In this document: piece after piece, positions 41,436 through 48,320 of the stretch
Position numbering within the stretch: position 1 is the first letter of the stretch
How the letters are laid out: every line of letters starts with the position of its first letter
Origin: JAIBJN01 sp963748205
GTDB lineage: Bacteria > Actinomycetota > Thermoleophilia > Gaiellales > Gaiellaceae
Length of the DNA: 64,000 nucleotides
Direction of reading: 5' to 3'
NCBI GenBank assembly: GCA_963748205.1
Contig: CAVVIB010000011.1
Coordinates: forward strand, 1-64,000
Translations under genes and position numbers: made by a program
Notes under the pieces: model-generated
Database searches by the model: none
What the model was told of the DNA's origin: nothing
Seen by the model: the letters and a program-made list of their open reading frames with translations, nothing else

Positions 41436-41485
41436 GAACGGTGGCTCTGATTCTCATCATCGTTCTGCTCATCTGGCTTCTCTGA
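41420..41485 (+). CDS. Membrane microprotein (21 aa)
   Basis: Twenty-one codons behind GGAGGAGGGGGC, overlapping the upstream gene. Opens MYIGIGT, then is entirely aliphatic up to LLIWLL: a single membrane helix with almost no tails. Similar very short hydrophobic peptides with an MYI-G-G-T start occur in actinobacteria and proteobacteria to my recollection. The next gene's ribosome site begins within six bases of its stop. Confidence 0.6.
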   Translation: MYIGIGTVALILIIVLLIWLL

Positions 41486-41499
41486 CAAAGGAGATGAAC

Positions 41500-41872
41500 G
41501 TGACCAGCAGGGACATGTACACATATCAGCGACGCCGGAACTCTTGGCCTAAGCGCAGGCGTGGAAATCGCCGGCTATAGCGTCGAGGCGATCGACGGCG
41601 GCATCGGCAAGGTCGACGAAGCGACCTACGACGTCGGCTCGAGCTACATCGTCGTCGACACCGGACCCTGGATCTTCGGCAAGAAGGTTCTTCTGCCGGC
41701 AGGGGTCATCGACCGCGTCGACTCCGCCGACGAGACGGTCTACGTCAACCGCACGAAGGATCAGATCAAGGACTCGCCTGAGTTCGACGAGTCGACGTAC
41801 CGCGACGAGGACTACCGCACCGAGGTCGGGGGCTACTACGGCCCCGAGGGTCGCGGCTACAACACGGACTAG
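41500..41872 (+). CDS. PRC-barrel domain protein (probable frameshift near start)
   Basis: About 124 residues if read from GTG 41500, which has the ideal site AAAGGAG, with one extra base near 41527; otherwise 103 residues from GTG 41561 with no ribosome site. The core IDGGIGKVDEATYDVGSSYI followed by VVDTGPWIFGKKVLLPAGVI is a PRC-barrel, the small beta-barrel found alone or on ribosome maturation factors. Acidic tyrosine-rich tail. Role unknown, often stress-related. Confidence 0.65.
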
Positions 41873-41898
41873 CAGATCGACCGAGGGAGACTGTGGCG

Positions 41899-42123
41899 AT
41901 GGCGTTAGGGGACGTACATGTGCTTTACCGCATGGAGCAGGAGCGGTGGGTCGTGAAGGTGGAAGGGTCAAACGTGAGCTCTTTGCACGAGACGAAGTGG
42001 GCGGCAGTGAGCGCCGGACGCGCAAAGGCTTCTATCAGCGCCGGCGGCGTCGAACTCCTCGTTCATGCGCTTGCGCCGGGCGAGGCGCACGGACAGATCG
42101 AACACAGCCCCACTGCCGCCTAG
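41899..42123 (+). CDS. DUF2188-like small protein (copy 2)
   Basis: 74 residues from ATG 41899, 8 nt after GGGAGA; a GTG at 41893 is in frame. VHVLYRMEQERWVVKVEGSN matches the first strand pair of copy 1, followed by the helix AAVSAGRAKASISAGGVELL and APGEAHGQIEHSP in place of GRDGRI. Diverged duplicate. Followed directly by repeat copy 4. Confidence 0.6.
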   Translation: MALGDVHVLYRMEQERWVVKVEGSNVSSLHETKWAAVSAGRAKASISAGGVELLVHALAPGEAHGQIEHSPTAA

Positions 42124-42148
42124 CGCATTGCGAAAGCGCGGCTGAGAT

Positions 42149-42232
42149 CCGGGGTCGACACCCTCTTCTGTCCCCCAGGAAGCAAGCCGTCACGTCGGGG
42201 CCGGCGACAACTGGGGTCAGCCGGCCCCGACG
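42149..42232. repeat. Direct repeat plus dispersed hairpin family A, copy 4
   Basis: Starts with the same 19 nt as 40680-40698. The hairpin arms are CGTCGGGGCCGG (42193-42204) and CCGGCCCCGACG (42221-42232), a perfect 12-bp stem with a 16-nt loop. Relative to copy 3 both arms changed together, keeping the pairing. Confidence 0.65.
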
Positions 42233-42280
42233 ACGGAGCCGGGCTCGCCTCGAACGGTCATCTGTGGGAGCCTGAGCGAG

Positions 42281-42352
42281 TAGCCGGAGCCTGACCGTGC
42301 CGGGACGCAGCCTCTGGGCCGGGGCCTTCGGTCCCACGCCGCACCTGACGCA
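42281..42352. repeat. Dispersed element family B, copy 1
   Basis: TAGCCGGAGCCTGACCGTGC, then CCGGGACGCAG, and later GGCCTTCGGTCCCACGCC. Resembles copy 4 at 47201-47262 in order and sequence. It overlaps the 5' end of the HNH remnant frame. Confidence 0.5.
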
Positions 42353-42550
42353 GACCTGACTACGGAACGGCTACGCCGTGCGCAACCCTTCGGCCCGTGC
42401 TGGCTATGCGGCAAAGAAGGAGCCTGGAACGATCCCGAAGATCCCCTGACTGCCGACCACGTCCTACCCCGTTCGGCAGGCGGAGGCGGCTCGGAGCTCC
42501 GGCCGGCGCACCGCTCCTGCAACTCGAGCCGCGGAGCGAAGGCTTTTTAG
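42284..42550 (+). pseudogene. HNH endonuclease remnant without a start codon
   Basis: An 88-codon open stretch between in-frame stops. The second half reads PFGPCWLCGKEGAWNDPEDP, then LTADHVLPRSAGGGGSELRP and AHRSCNSSRGAKAF: C-x2-C, the DH catalytic pair and AH-x2-CN, a complete HNH nuclease core. There is no ATG, GTG or TTG in frame, and the N-terminal half coincides with repeat B1. It looks like a nuclease gene truncated by repeat insertion, or one whose true start has been lost to a sequence error. Confidence 0.6.
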
Positions 42551-42640
42551 AGGGCGAGCCGCGACCCGGCCCTCAGGCGTTTGGGAGAAAAACCGTGAGG
42601 GCGCAAGTAACTCGGTCGAGTCCGAGCCGTTCACGGCCTA

Positions 42641-43162
42641 TCAGCCGCCGCCCAAATCCGCCAAGCTTTGCTCGGCACGCTCTAGGCGAATTGTGGCCTT
42701 CGACCACTGCCTCTGAAGACGCGGCGTAATCGAATCGTTATCGCAGTCGATGTCACCGATGCAGTTGTTCCAGATGTTGTAGGCCTTGACGTAGTCGTTA
42801 AACGCCCGCTCGGTGGGTATCCCCACTCGATTGATGCACTCGGGACCGAGCTCATCAAATGGCACCTGGTCGTATACGACCTGAATGTCTGAGACGAGGG
42901 TGCTGTAACGCTCGAAGTTGAGTCCGACGTCGAGGCGGCTATTGAGCGCGCTCAGTTCTGTGACCAGCGGGCCGAGTTGGTCGGCACAGGCCTCGTCAAT
43001 GACCTCGGTCACCGTTTCCTCCGTGACCACTTCCTCACTCGTGGTCTCCTCGGTCGTCGTGCCGGCGGTCGTGGCATCCGCGCCGGGAGTCGCGCTCTCG
43101 TCACCACCACACGCGGCGGTTAAGGCGCACACCGCAATCAGAACAAACGCTAGGTGCCTCAT
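42641..43162 (-). CDS. Predicted lipoprotein with Thr/Glu-rich linker
   Basis: 173 residues from ATG 43162 (AAGGGGG upstream); ATG 43183 is an alternative. MRHLAFVLIAVCALTAACGG is a signal peptide with lipobox LTAAC, then a TTEETTSEEVVTEETVTEV linker and a helical domain with four cysteines (ACADQLG, ECINRVG, NCIGDIDCDND). Base composition is noticeably lower in GC than neighbours, suggesting recent acquisition. No family recognised. Confidence 0.68.
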   Translation of the reverse strand: MRHLAFVLIAVCALTAACGGDESATPGADATTAGTTTEETTSEEVVTEETVTEVIDEACADQLGPLVTELSALNSRLDVGLNFERYSTLVSDIQVVYDQVPFDELGPECINRVGIPTERAFNDYVKAYNIWNNCIGDIDCDNDSITPRLQRQWSKATIRLERAEQSLADLGGG

Positions 43163-43320
43163 CAGCGCCCCCTTGTGCTTCATGCAGGCCGCCCGAGACT
43201 AGCGCAGGTGGGGCGGCATTTCCACGCCCAGAATTGATACGCCTCAATCCGGCGCGTGACGAGCAGGTTCGCGCCGCCGCGTTTCAACGGCCGTCTCTAG
43301 GCAGCCGCGTCGCCACGTCG

Positions 43321-43360
43321 TAGCCTGATCCTGCCGGGACGCGGGCAGGTAGTCCTAGTC
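43321..43360. repeat. Dispersed element family B, copy 2 (partial)
   Basis: TAGCCTGATCCTGCCGGGAC, then GCGGGCAGGTAGTCCTAG. Matches the first half of copies 3 and 4; the second arm is missing. It touches the 3' end of the DUF4190-like gene. Confidence 0.5.
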
Positions 43361-43684
43361 GCTGAAGGCGTCGTCGATGATGGCGATGCCGATGATGGCG
43401 AGGATGATTGCGATCGCTCCCAGAATGACAGCCGCGATCGCGAGCCCCTTCCCACCACGCTCCGGCTCGCGTCTAGCCCGGCGCCAGCCGATGCCACCGA
43501 AGACGAGACCCAGCACTCCTAGAGGAAACGAGATCCAGAAGAGCAGCGGAATCAGCCCGAAGATCGCGCCGATCAGTCCGCACACAAAACCGGCCACTCC
43601 GAGCCCATTCCCCTTGCGCTCGACTACGACGATCTGTTGCTGGGGAGTGGCCGCGCCAGGCGGCGGCTCAGGTGTAGTGCTCAT
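43355..43684 (-). CDS. DUF4190-type small membrane protein
   Basis: 109 residues after AGGAGG. Pro-rich head, then GLGVAGFVCGLIGAIFGLIP, a Gly-rich loop GGIGWRRARREPERGGKGLA and a second hydrophobic hairpin ILGAIAIILAIIGIAIIDDA: the two-part DUF4190 pattern. Membrane protein of unknown role, often beside secreted proteins. Confidence 0.78.
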   Translation of the reverse strand: MSTTPEPPPGAATPQQQIVVVERKGNGLGVAGFVCGLIGAIFGLIPLLFWISFPLGVLGLVFGGIGWRRARREPERGGKGLAIAAVILGAIAIILAIIGIAIIDDAFSD

Positions 43685-43726
43685 TTGTGCCTCCTATCTG
43701 TCCTCGCGTTACTCAAGACTGCCCGC

Positions 43727-44155
43727 TCATCGAATCGTGATTGTCCAGTTGCCGATTGCATTAACTGTGAGCACGTATCGGCCGGCCGGGATGAACGAGT
43801 CGCCTTGGTGCGCTTGCGAGTTGACCCCGGTCCACTCGAAGCTCTCTAGATCGAAGATTTGGAAGATGTCGCCGTCGTTAGTCCAACGGAGCGTCGAGTC
43901 TTTCGGCACGCGGACACGGATCGTCTTGCCGCCGTTTCCCTCAAACCGCTGGACGCGCGGCGCCGGTTTCGGCTTCGGCTTCGGCTTGACCGTCTCCGTG
44001 ACTGTCTCCGTCTCCGTGACAGTGACGGTCTCCGCCGCCCCCCCGTCGGCAGTCACGGTCTCAGGTTCGGCGGCGACGGTTACGGTCTCCGAACTCCCGC
44101 AGGCCCCCAGCGACAGGCTCACCACTAGACCGACGCTCGCCAGCCAGAGCCGCAC
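43727..44155 (-). CDS. Predicted lipoprotein with VT/ET-repeat linker
   Basis: 142 residues, GTG start 9 nt after AGGAG. Signal with lipobox LGAC, then a low-complexity stretch of VTVTETETVTETV and KPKPKPKPAP that would span the cell wall, and an 80-residue beta domain (GKTIRVRVPKDSTLRWTNDG, GRYVLTVNAIGNWTITIR). Surface-exposed domain on a stalk. Adjacent to the DUF4190-like gene (42-bp gap) in the same direction. Confidence 0.7.
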   Translation of the reverse strand: MRLWLASVGLVVSLSLGACGSSETVTVAAEPETVTADGGAAETVTVTETETVTETVKPKPKPKPAPRVQRFEGNGGKTIRVRVPKDSTLRWTNDGDIFQIFDLESFEWTGVNSQAHQGDSFIPAGRYVLTVNAIGNWTITIR

Positions 44156-44160
44156 TTAGA

Positions 44161-44635
44161 CGCGCTCCTGAAAAAACCTCACGCCCTCCACCGCAGCGCA
44201 GCACTCCTGAGAGGACTCCCCATTCAAGCGCCACTCCTCCTTCGCCTGCTGCACAAAGCGTGACACAACCTAGGCGGATCGCCAAGCGCCCGTCCATAAC
44301 GGCCATCCCTCCTGGTGCCAACCCGGCCGTGCCTTGCCGGCGCGTTTCGTCTGTCGCCTGGCGAAGTCAACGAGGCAGACGCGCCGCTGGGCCAACCCTG
44401 ACCTCGCCGGGGCGTGGGCAGGGTAGTCCTAGGGTGTCCTTGCGGCCCCGCGCCCCGGCTTCATCAGGACTTCCTCCTGGGCTACGGCCACGTGTCTCCT
44501 TGTATTCCACCTCCGAGGGTGGAATCCTGTCTGACCCCCCTCGGCTCTGGCCTTCGCACCCCGACTCTTTGTCTGCGGCCAGAGCCGGCTCCGGTTCGGC
44601 GGCCTTGCTGAGTTGACGACGAAGGGAGTTCCGCA
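44161..44635. other. Intergenic stretch with repeat B copy 3, upstream of the MACPF unit
   Basis: 475 bp. No convincing gene on either strand. Holds element B3 and the leader of the coiled-coil/MACPF unit; the last bases carry GAAGGGAG before the ATG at 44636. I find no clear -35/-10 pair. Confidence 0.5.
44396..44460. repeat. Dispersed element family B, copy 3
   Basis: CCCTGACCTCGCCGGGGCG at the left; GCCGGGGCG (44406-44414) pairs with CGCCCCGGC (44451-44459). Contains GGGCAGGGTAGTCCTAG as in copy 2. Confidence 0.55.
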
Positions 44636-45202
44636 ATGGTCGAGATCGAGGTCCTCACCGGGAAAGACAGGGCGGCCGCCGTCGCGAAGCTGGTGCAGTA
44701 CCGGAAGCTGAAGCAGCGGCTGATAGACGAATGGGGGATCGGCGCCAGCGTCTTGAAGAAGTACGACATCGAGCCGTACCTGGTGAAGCAGGAGGAGTTC
44801 GAGAACGCGCTCGCCGAGTTCGGAAAGTTGCGCAAGGACTACAACGAGCTCTCCGACGAGCTCAGGGTGGCGAAGGTGAAGGAGCCGGGGCCCGAGGTGG
44901 CTAAGCTCGAGCAGGAGTGGCTCGAGGTCGGCGGAAAGGTGCAGACGCTGGGGAGCAAGGACCTCAAGGGCGTCGGCGCCAAGTTCCGTAAGAACCTGGA
45001 CGGCTTCGACTCGACGCTCAAGAAGCTCGTCACGAGCCTCCAGAAGGTGGAGACCAAGACGCCCAAGCAGCGAGCCGATCTTGTTGCGCTGCTCCAGTTC
45101 CTCAAGGGTCTACACGCAAACGTGAAGAAGCTGGCGAACGAGAACTACGACTTCGTGCAGGAGGCAGTCGACCAGGCGAAGGCGAAAACCCCGATCACGT
45201 AA
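44636..45202 (+). CDS. Coiled-coil protein partner of the MACPF protein
   Basis: 188 residues, nearly all helical and highly charged. Central heptad-like stretch EEFENALAEFGKLRKDYNEL and SDELRVAKVKEPGPEVAKLE, then KFRKNLDGFDSTLKKLVTSL and LVALLQFLKGLHANVKKLAN. No signal peptide, no membrane helix. Ends 20 bp before the MACPF gene with the same strand, so the two form an operon. I do not recognise a family; it could be an assembly partner, chaperone or inhibitor of the pore-former. Lys/Glu-rich, Cys-free. Confidence 0.75.
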   Translation: MVEIEVLTGKDRAAAVAKLVQYRKLKQRLIDEWGIGASVLKKYDIEPYLVKQEEFENALAEFGKLRKDYNELSDELRVAKVKEPGPEVAKLEQEWLEVGGKVQTLGSKDLKGVGAKFRKNLDGFDSTLKKLVTSLQKVETKTPKQRADLVALLQFLKGLHANVKKLANENYDFVQEAVDQAKAKTPIT

Positions 45203-45222
45203 TGCGCTAGGAAGGGAACACC

Positions 45223-46905
45223 ATGGCCGTCAATAAGAACAAGCTCGCCGGCAGCATCCTCAAGGGAATCGAGGGCGACAGGAAGGCGAAGGCGGGCAAG
45301 AAAGCCCCCTCGTCACCGGCGTCCAAGCCGCAGAGCAAGCATCCGCTCATCCCCGGGGGAGACCTCTTGGGCAGGGGCTACAACGTCGTCAAGGAGGCAT
45401 ACGCGTCGGCGGATCCGCCGATGCCGAATTTGTTCGACTTCTCGGCAGACGGCACGGTCGACCAGCAGATCTACGACGCGAGCCTTCCGCAGGTACGAGA
45501 GAACGTCGAGAACGCTTTCACGGCGATGCCCCCGGAGCTGAAGCTCATGTACGCGCGGTGGCCGGGCGTCCAGTTCACCGAGCTTTACGAGGCGACGCTC
45601 GAGTTCTCCAAAGGTGAGTCCCTCAGCGACCAGCAGCAAACGCTGGCGGTCAACGTCGGCATCGACGGGAACTATGGGCTGTTCGCGGCGGAGTTCAGCG
45701 CCCGCTACACATCGAGCGACAGCCACCTCTCGACGCACAAGTTCTACTCTGTGACAGCGAAAATCAGCTACTACGACCTCTCGATGGCGAACTACTCGCT
45801 CCGGCCGGTCAACCTCCTAAGGCCGCAGGTACGGAAAGACCTGAACGACGCGTCCATCACCGCGGACGAGATCTTCGACACCTACGGCACGCACTACCTC
45901 TCCGCAGTGACGATCGGGTCGAAGATCGTCTACGGGCACACGATCGACACGTCGAAGACGACGTCGTCCTACGACGCGGAGGCAGAGCTCAAGGCCAGAT
46001 ACGGCGACGAAGGGGCGGGCATTGGTGTGTCGGGAGGCACGAAGGTGACAGGGGCGTCCGAGCAAGCGGCCGACGCGGAAGAAATCACCTTTTACGCGAA
46101 GGGCATTTCGGACGCCCAGGTCGAGGCGGCCGAGAGCGCCGACACCAAGCCGCTCGCCCTGCTCAGCGAGGCCTGGCATAACCCCACACTCGTCGACATC
46201 CCTTCTGACGGTCTCAAGCCGATCTGGAACCTCTGCGACAACGCCGACCGTCGCAACGAGCTCCAGACGGCGTTCGACGCCTACGCGAAGGCCCACGGGT
46301 CGCTCGTGGGTACAGAGGCGAACCTGACTCCGCTGTATCTCTGTAATCACCCCCAGCACCCGACCTATTACCTGCTCTCCCCGAACCGCAACGGGTGGAC
46401 GATCGACGGGACGACCTGGAAGGAAGCGACAGGCGATCCCGAGGCAAAGCCATGGCTTTACGTCTTCGACGCCGAGCAGGCGGGCACCGTTCCGCTCTAC
46501 GAGTACACGTTTGAGATCCAGAACCAGGAGCCGCTTCGGCGCTACGAGACCTCCGGGTGGGACACCTGGATCAGGTTCTTCGGCTGGAAGAAGGCGTCGG
46601 GGAATCCCGTGGGTTGGGTGTACGACGCCCTCCAGCCTGCGCCCTCAGCGCCGACGGCAGACGTTTACGTCTACGACGCCGACGGCGCGGTCTATCTCTA
46701 CAGCACCGACAGCGCAGACGGGCGCGACAAGGGGGCCTGGCAGCCGGTTACCTCGACTGAGGCCGATTACGAGCTGTGGATGATCTCGATGGCCACCCAG
46801 GGCCGACAGAACGAGATGGGGTCAGCCCAACCGCCGTCTGATGCCGACGCTCATGCCGTCGCGGCGCTCAAGAGCAACGTTCACTGGCGGGCGCCGACGG
46901 CGTAG
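45223..46905 (+). CDS. MACPF-domain (perforin-like) protein
   Basis: 560 residues, ATG after GAAGGGAACACC. A Lys/Ala-rich head is followed at residues 40-330 by a MACPF domain: LFDFSADGTVDQQIYDASLP, SARYTSSDSHLSTHKFYSVT and the signature DTYGTHYLSAVTIGSKIVYG at about 219-238. The C-terminal 200 residues contain Trp/Tyr-rich repeats (EYTFEIQNQEPLRRYETSGW, GWVYDALQPAPSAPTADVYV) resembling a lectin-like target-binding module. MACPF proteins oligomerise into membrane pores. No signal peptide is visible, so release may need lysis or another route. Flanked by hairpin repeats; function in bacteria of this type is unknown. Confidence 0.82.
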   Translation: MAVNKNKLAGSILKGIEGDRKAKAGKKAPSSPASKPQSKHPLIPGGDLLGRGYNVVKEAYASADPPMPNLFDFSADGTVDQQIYDASLPQVRENVENAFTAMPPELKLMYARWPGVQFTELYEATLEFSKGESLSDQQQTLAVNVGIDGNYGLFAAEFSARYTSSDSHLSTHKFYSVTAKISYYDLSMANYSLRPVNLLRPQVRKDLNDASITADEIFDTYGTHYLSAVTIGSKIVYGHTIDTSKTTSSYDAEAELKARYGDEGAGIGVSGGTKVTGASEQAADAEEITFYAKGISDAQVEAAESADTKPLALLSEAWHNPTLVDIPSDGLKPIWNLCDNADRRNELQTAFDAYAKAHGSLVGTEANLTPLYLCNHPQHPTYYLLSPNRNGWTIDGTTWKEATGDPEAKPWLYVFDAEQAGTVPLYEYTFEIQNQEPLRRYETSGWDTWIRFFGWKKASGNPVGWVYDALQPAPSAPTADVYVYDADGAVYLYSTDSADGRDKGAWQPVTSTEADYELWMISMATQGRQNEMGSAQPPSDADAHAVAALKSNVHWRAPTA

Positions 46906-47267
46906 CGCTCGCCGCTTATCGAAGAGAGCCCGATCCGTCGCCGCCTCCGCACGCGGCACAACCCCAAGCACGAGCTCGACTGCCCACGGCTGAACGGGCC
47001 GCGCGCACATCCCGACTGGGCCGCGTACCACACCGTCCGGGCTGATCACGTCGCCAACGACCACTGCAGCCACTGCTGATCAGGTACTCGGTTGCGTTCG
47101 CGCTCCGTTCGCCGGCCTCGACGCGCCGTCTAGCTGTCCCGGGCCGAGGCTCAAGCGAGGACGGCCTAAACGGCCATCTTGGCAGCTTCGGCGACGGCCC
47201 GTAGCCTGACCTGGCCGGGGCGCAGGTCAGGTCCCGGGCCTTTCGGTCCTACGCCCCGGCTGAACCT
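46906..47267. other. Downstream of the MACPF gene: in-frame open stretch and repeat B copy 4
   Basis: 362 bp. Directly after the MACPF stop the same frame stays open for about 54 codons, ending ADHVANDHCSHC before TGA near 47079; it has no start codon of its own. Beyond it lies element B4. No other gene seen. Confidence 0.4.
47201..47262. repeat. Dispersed element family B, copy 4
   Basis: GTAGCCTGACCTGGCCGGGG, then CGCAGGTCAGGTCCCGGGCC and CTACGCCCCGGCTG. GCCGGGGCG (47214-47222) pairs with CGCCCCGGC (47252-47260), 9 bp, the same stem as copy 3. Confidence 0.55.
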
Positions 47268-47444
47268 CTAGTCCTGTTCGGAGCGCAGTTCCAGTACCGA
47301 GGGCAGGGCGTCGAGCTCGCGTTGCTCTCGGCCCGGGAGCAACTGTTCGTCGCCGGCCTCGACCTTCTCGAAGCGAACCTCGCGGCCGGTTCGCTGCTCT
47401 AGCCAATGCGCGATCGTGCCGGCCGTGTCGTGATGTTCGGGCAT
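47268..47444 (-). CDS. Possible small acidic protein (58 aa)
   Basis: MPEHHDTAGTIAHWLEQRTG, then REVRFEKVEAGDEQLLPGRE and a final SVLELRSEQD. Soluble, acidic, with a well-formed helix-strand pattern. No ribosome site visible. It lies between element B4 and the terminator of tRNA-Gly. Confidence 0.4.
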   Translation of the reverse strand: MPEHHDTAGTIAHWLEQRTGREVRFEKVEAGDEQLLPGREQRELDALPSVLELRSEQD

Positions 47445-47546
47445 GTGTGCTCGGAGGCTATCGCTCGCCCCTACGACCAGCGCCCGGAAACCTGCCTAGA
47501 ACCTGCCTAACGGCCCAAACGGGATACAACCGCCCCGCCGCCCAAC

Positions 47547-47570
47547 AAAAAACCCCCGTTTACCGGGGGC
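47547..47570 (-). terminator. Intrinsic terminator of tRNA-Gly
   Basis: Minus strand: CCCCCG, loop GTAAA, CGGGGG, then TTTTTT. A textbook terminator 10 bp beyond the tRNA 3' end. Confidence 0.92.
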
Positions 47571-47579
47571 TTTGTGAGG

Positions 47580-47653
47580 AGCGGATGATGGGACTCGAAC
47601 CCACGACCTTCTGCATGGCAAGCAGACGCTCTAGCCAACTGAGCTACATCCGC
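47580..47653 (-). tRNA. tRNA-Gly (GCC)
   Basis: Reverse strand, 74 nt. Acceptor GCGGATG with CATCCGC, discriminator U, anticodon GCC in loop TTGCCAT, T-arm GGGTTCGAGTCCC. No encoded CCA. Its 3' end faces the accessory region on the left, as in tRNA-borne integration sites, but I found no second copy of the 3' end. Confidence 0.96.
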
Positions 47654-47665
47654 ACGCGGGGCGGA

Positions 47666-48208
47666 TTATAGCCGCGCGTAGGGATTCGGGACGGCCAGCC
47701 ACAGAACGACAGCCGACTCCGTCTCCGACGGGTTCCGCCAGGTGTGCGGATCGCGCGGCGAATACGTGAGCGATTCGCCGGTCTCGAGGCGATGGACGGT
47801 CTCGCCCACCTGGAGCTCGAGCGCGCCCTCGGCGACGTGGACGATCTCGATGTCCGCCGGCAGAGAGTAGAGCTGGTCGCCGGCGCTCCCGCCCGCCGGG
47901 ATGCGGGACTCCGTGACGTGGAAGCGCAGCTCGTCGCTCCGGCTGAGGAGAAGGTGCTCCTGACCGCGGAGCGTGAGGATCTTCTGCGCCTCGCCCTCCG
48001 GCGTGCCGTCAACGAGATGGCCGAGCCGCACGTCGAGGGCGGCCGCGATGCGCGCGAGTGACGAGAGCGAGGCCGAGGTGAGATCGCGCTCGAGCTGGCT
48101 GATGAAGCCGTTCGTCAACCCCGTCGCAGCCGCGAGCTGAGGAATGGTCATCCCCCGGTCCTTGCGCAGCGCGCGCAGGCGGTTGCCAACGGGTACGGCG
48201 ACGGTCAC
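47666..48208 (-). CDS. XRE-family regulator with C-terminal cupin
   Basis: 180 residues. Helix-turn-helix at about residues 8-62 (RLRALRKDRGMTIPQLAAAT, GLTNGFISQLERDLTSASLS), then a cupin (IEIVHVAEGALELQVGETVH, YSPRDPHTWRNPSETESAVV). Such proteins sense a small metabolite through the cupin and control catabolic genes. GTG 48208 overlaps the stop of a nine-codon leader frame that has the only ribosome site, so translation is probably coupled to it. Possible target: the aldehyde dehydrogenase operon upstream (inference). Confidence 0.85.
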   Translation of the reverse strand: MTVAVPVGNRLRALRKDRGMTIPQLAAATGLTNGFISQLERDLTSASLSSLARIAAALDVRLGHLVDGTPEGEAQKILTLRGQEHLLLSRSDELRFHVTESRIPAGGSAGDQLYSLPADIEIVHVAEGALELQVGETVHRLETGESLTYSPRDPHTWRNPSETESAVVLWLAVPNPYARL

Positions 48209-48234
48209 GACGCCGGCCCCAGAAACGCGAACAT
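48205..48234 (-). CDS. Nine-residue leader peptide before the XRE-cupin gene
   Basis: ATG 48234 lies 8 nt after AAAGGAG and encodes MFAFLGPAS; its TGA overlaps the regulator's GTG (GTGA). The regulator itself has no ribosome site, so re-initiation after this peptide would set its level. Confidence 0.4.
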   Translation of the reverse strand: MFAFLGPAS

Positions 48235-48320
48235 TCGCACCACTCCTTTCCTGCAGCGCGAAGCATGAGGCACGAGGGGCGGCCACGCCACCCCCAAGCG
48301 GCTTGCCGACGCCGCTTGCC

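Noticed and set aside
40680..42232. Known riboswitch (e.g. cyclic-di-AMP or cobalamin class)
   Set aside because: I could not match the conserved cores of these classes to the repeated hairpins, nor to the leader of the metal transporter operon.
39702..47262. Integron cassette array with attC sites
   Set aside because: Hairpins separate small genes, but none shows the RYYYAAC/GTTRRRY core sites and no integron integrase is present in the window.
47580..47653. tRNA-Gly as attachment site of an integrated element covering 39.3-47.5 kb
   Set aside because: The 3' end faces the accessory genes, but I found no second copy of the tRNA 3' end to the left and no integrase gene.
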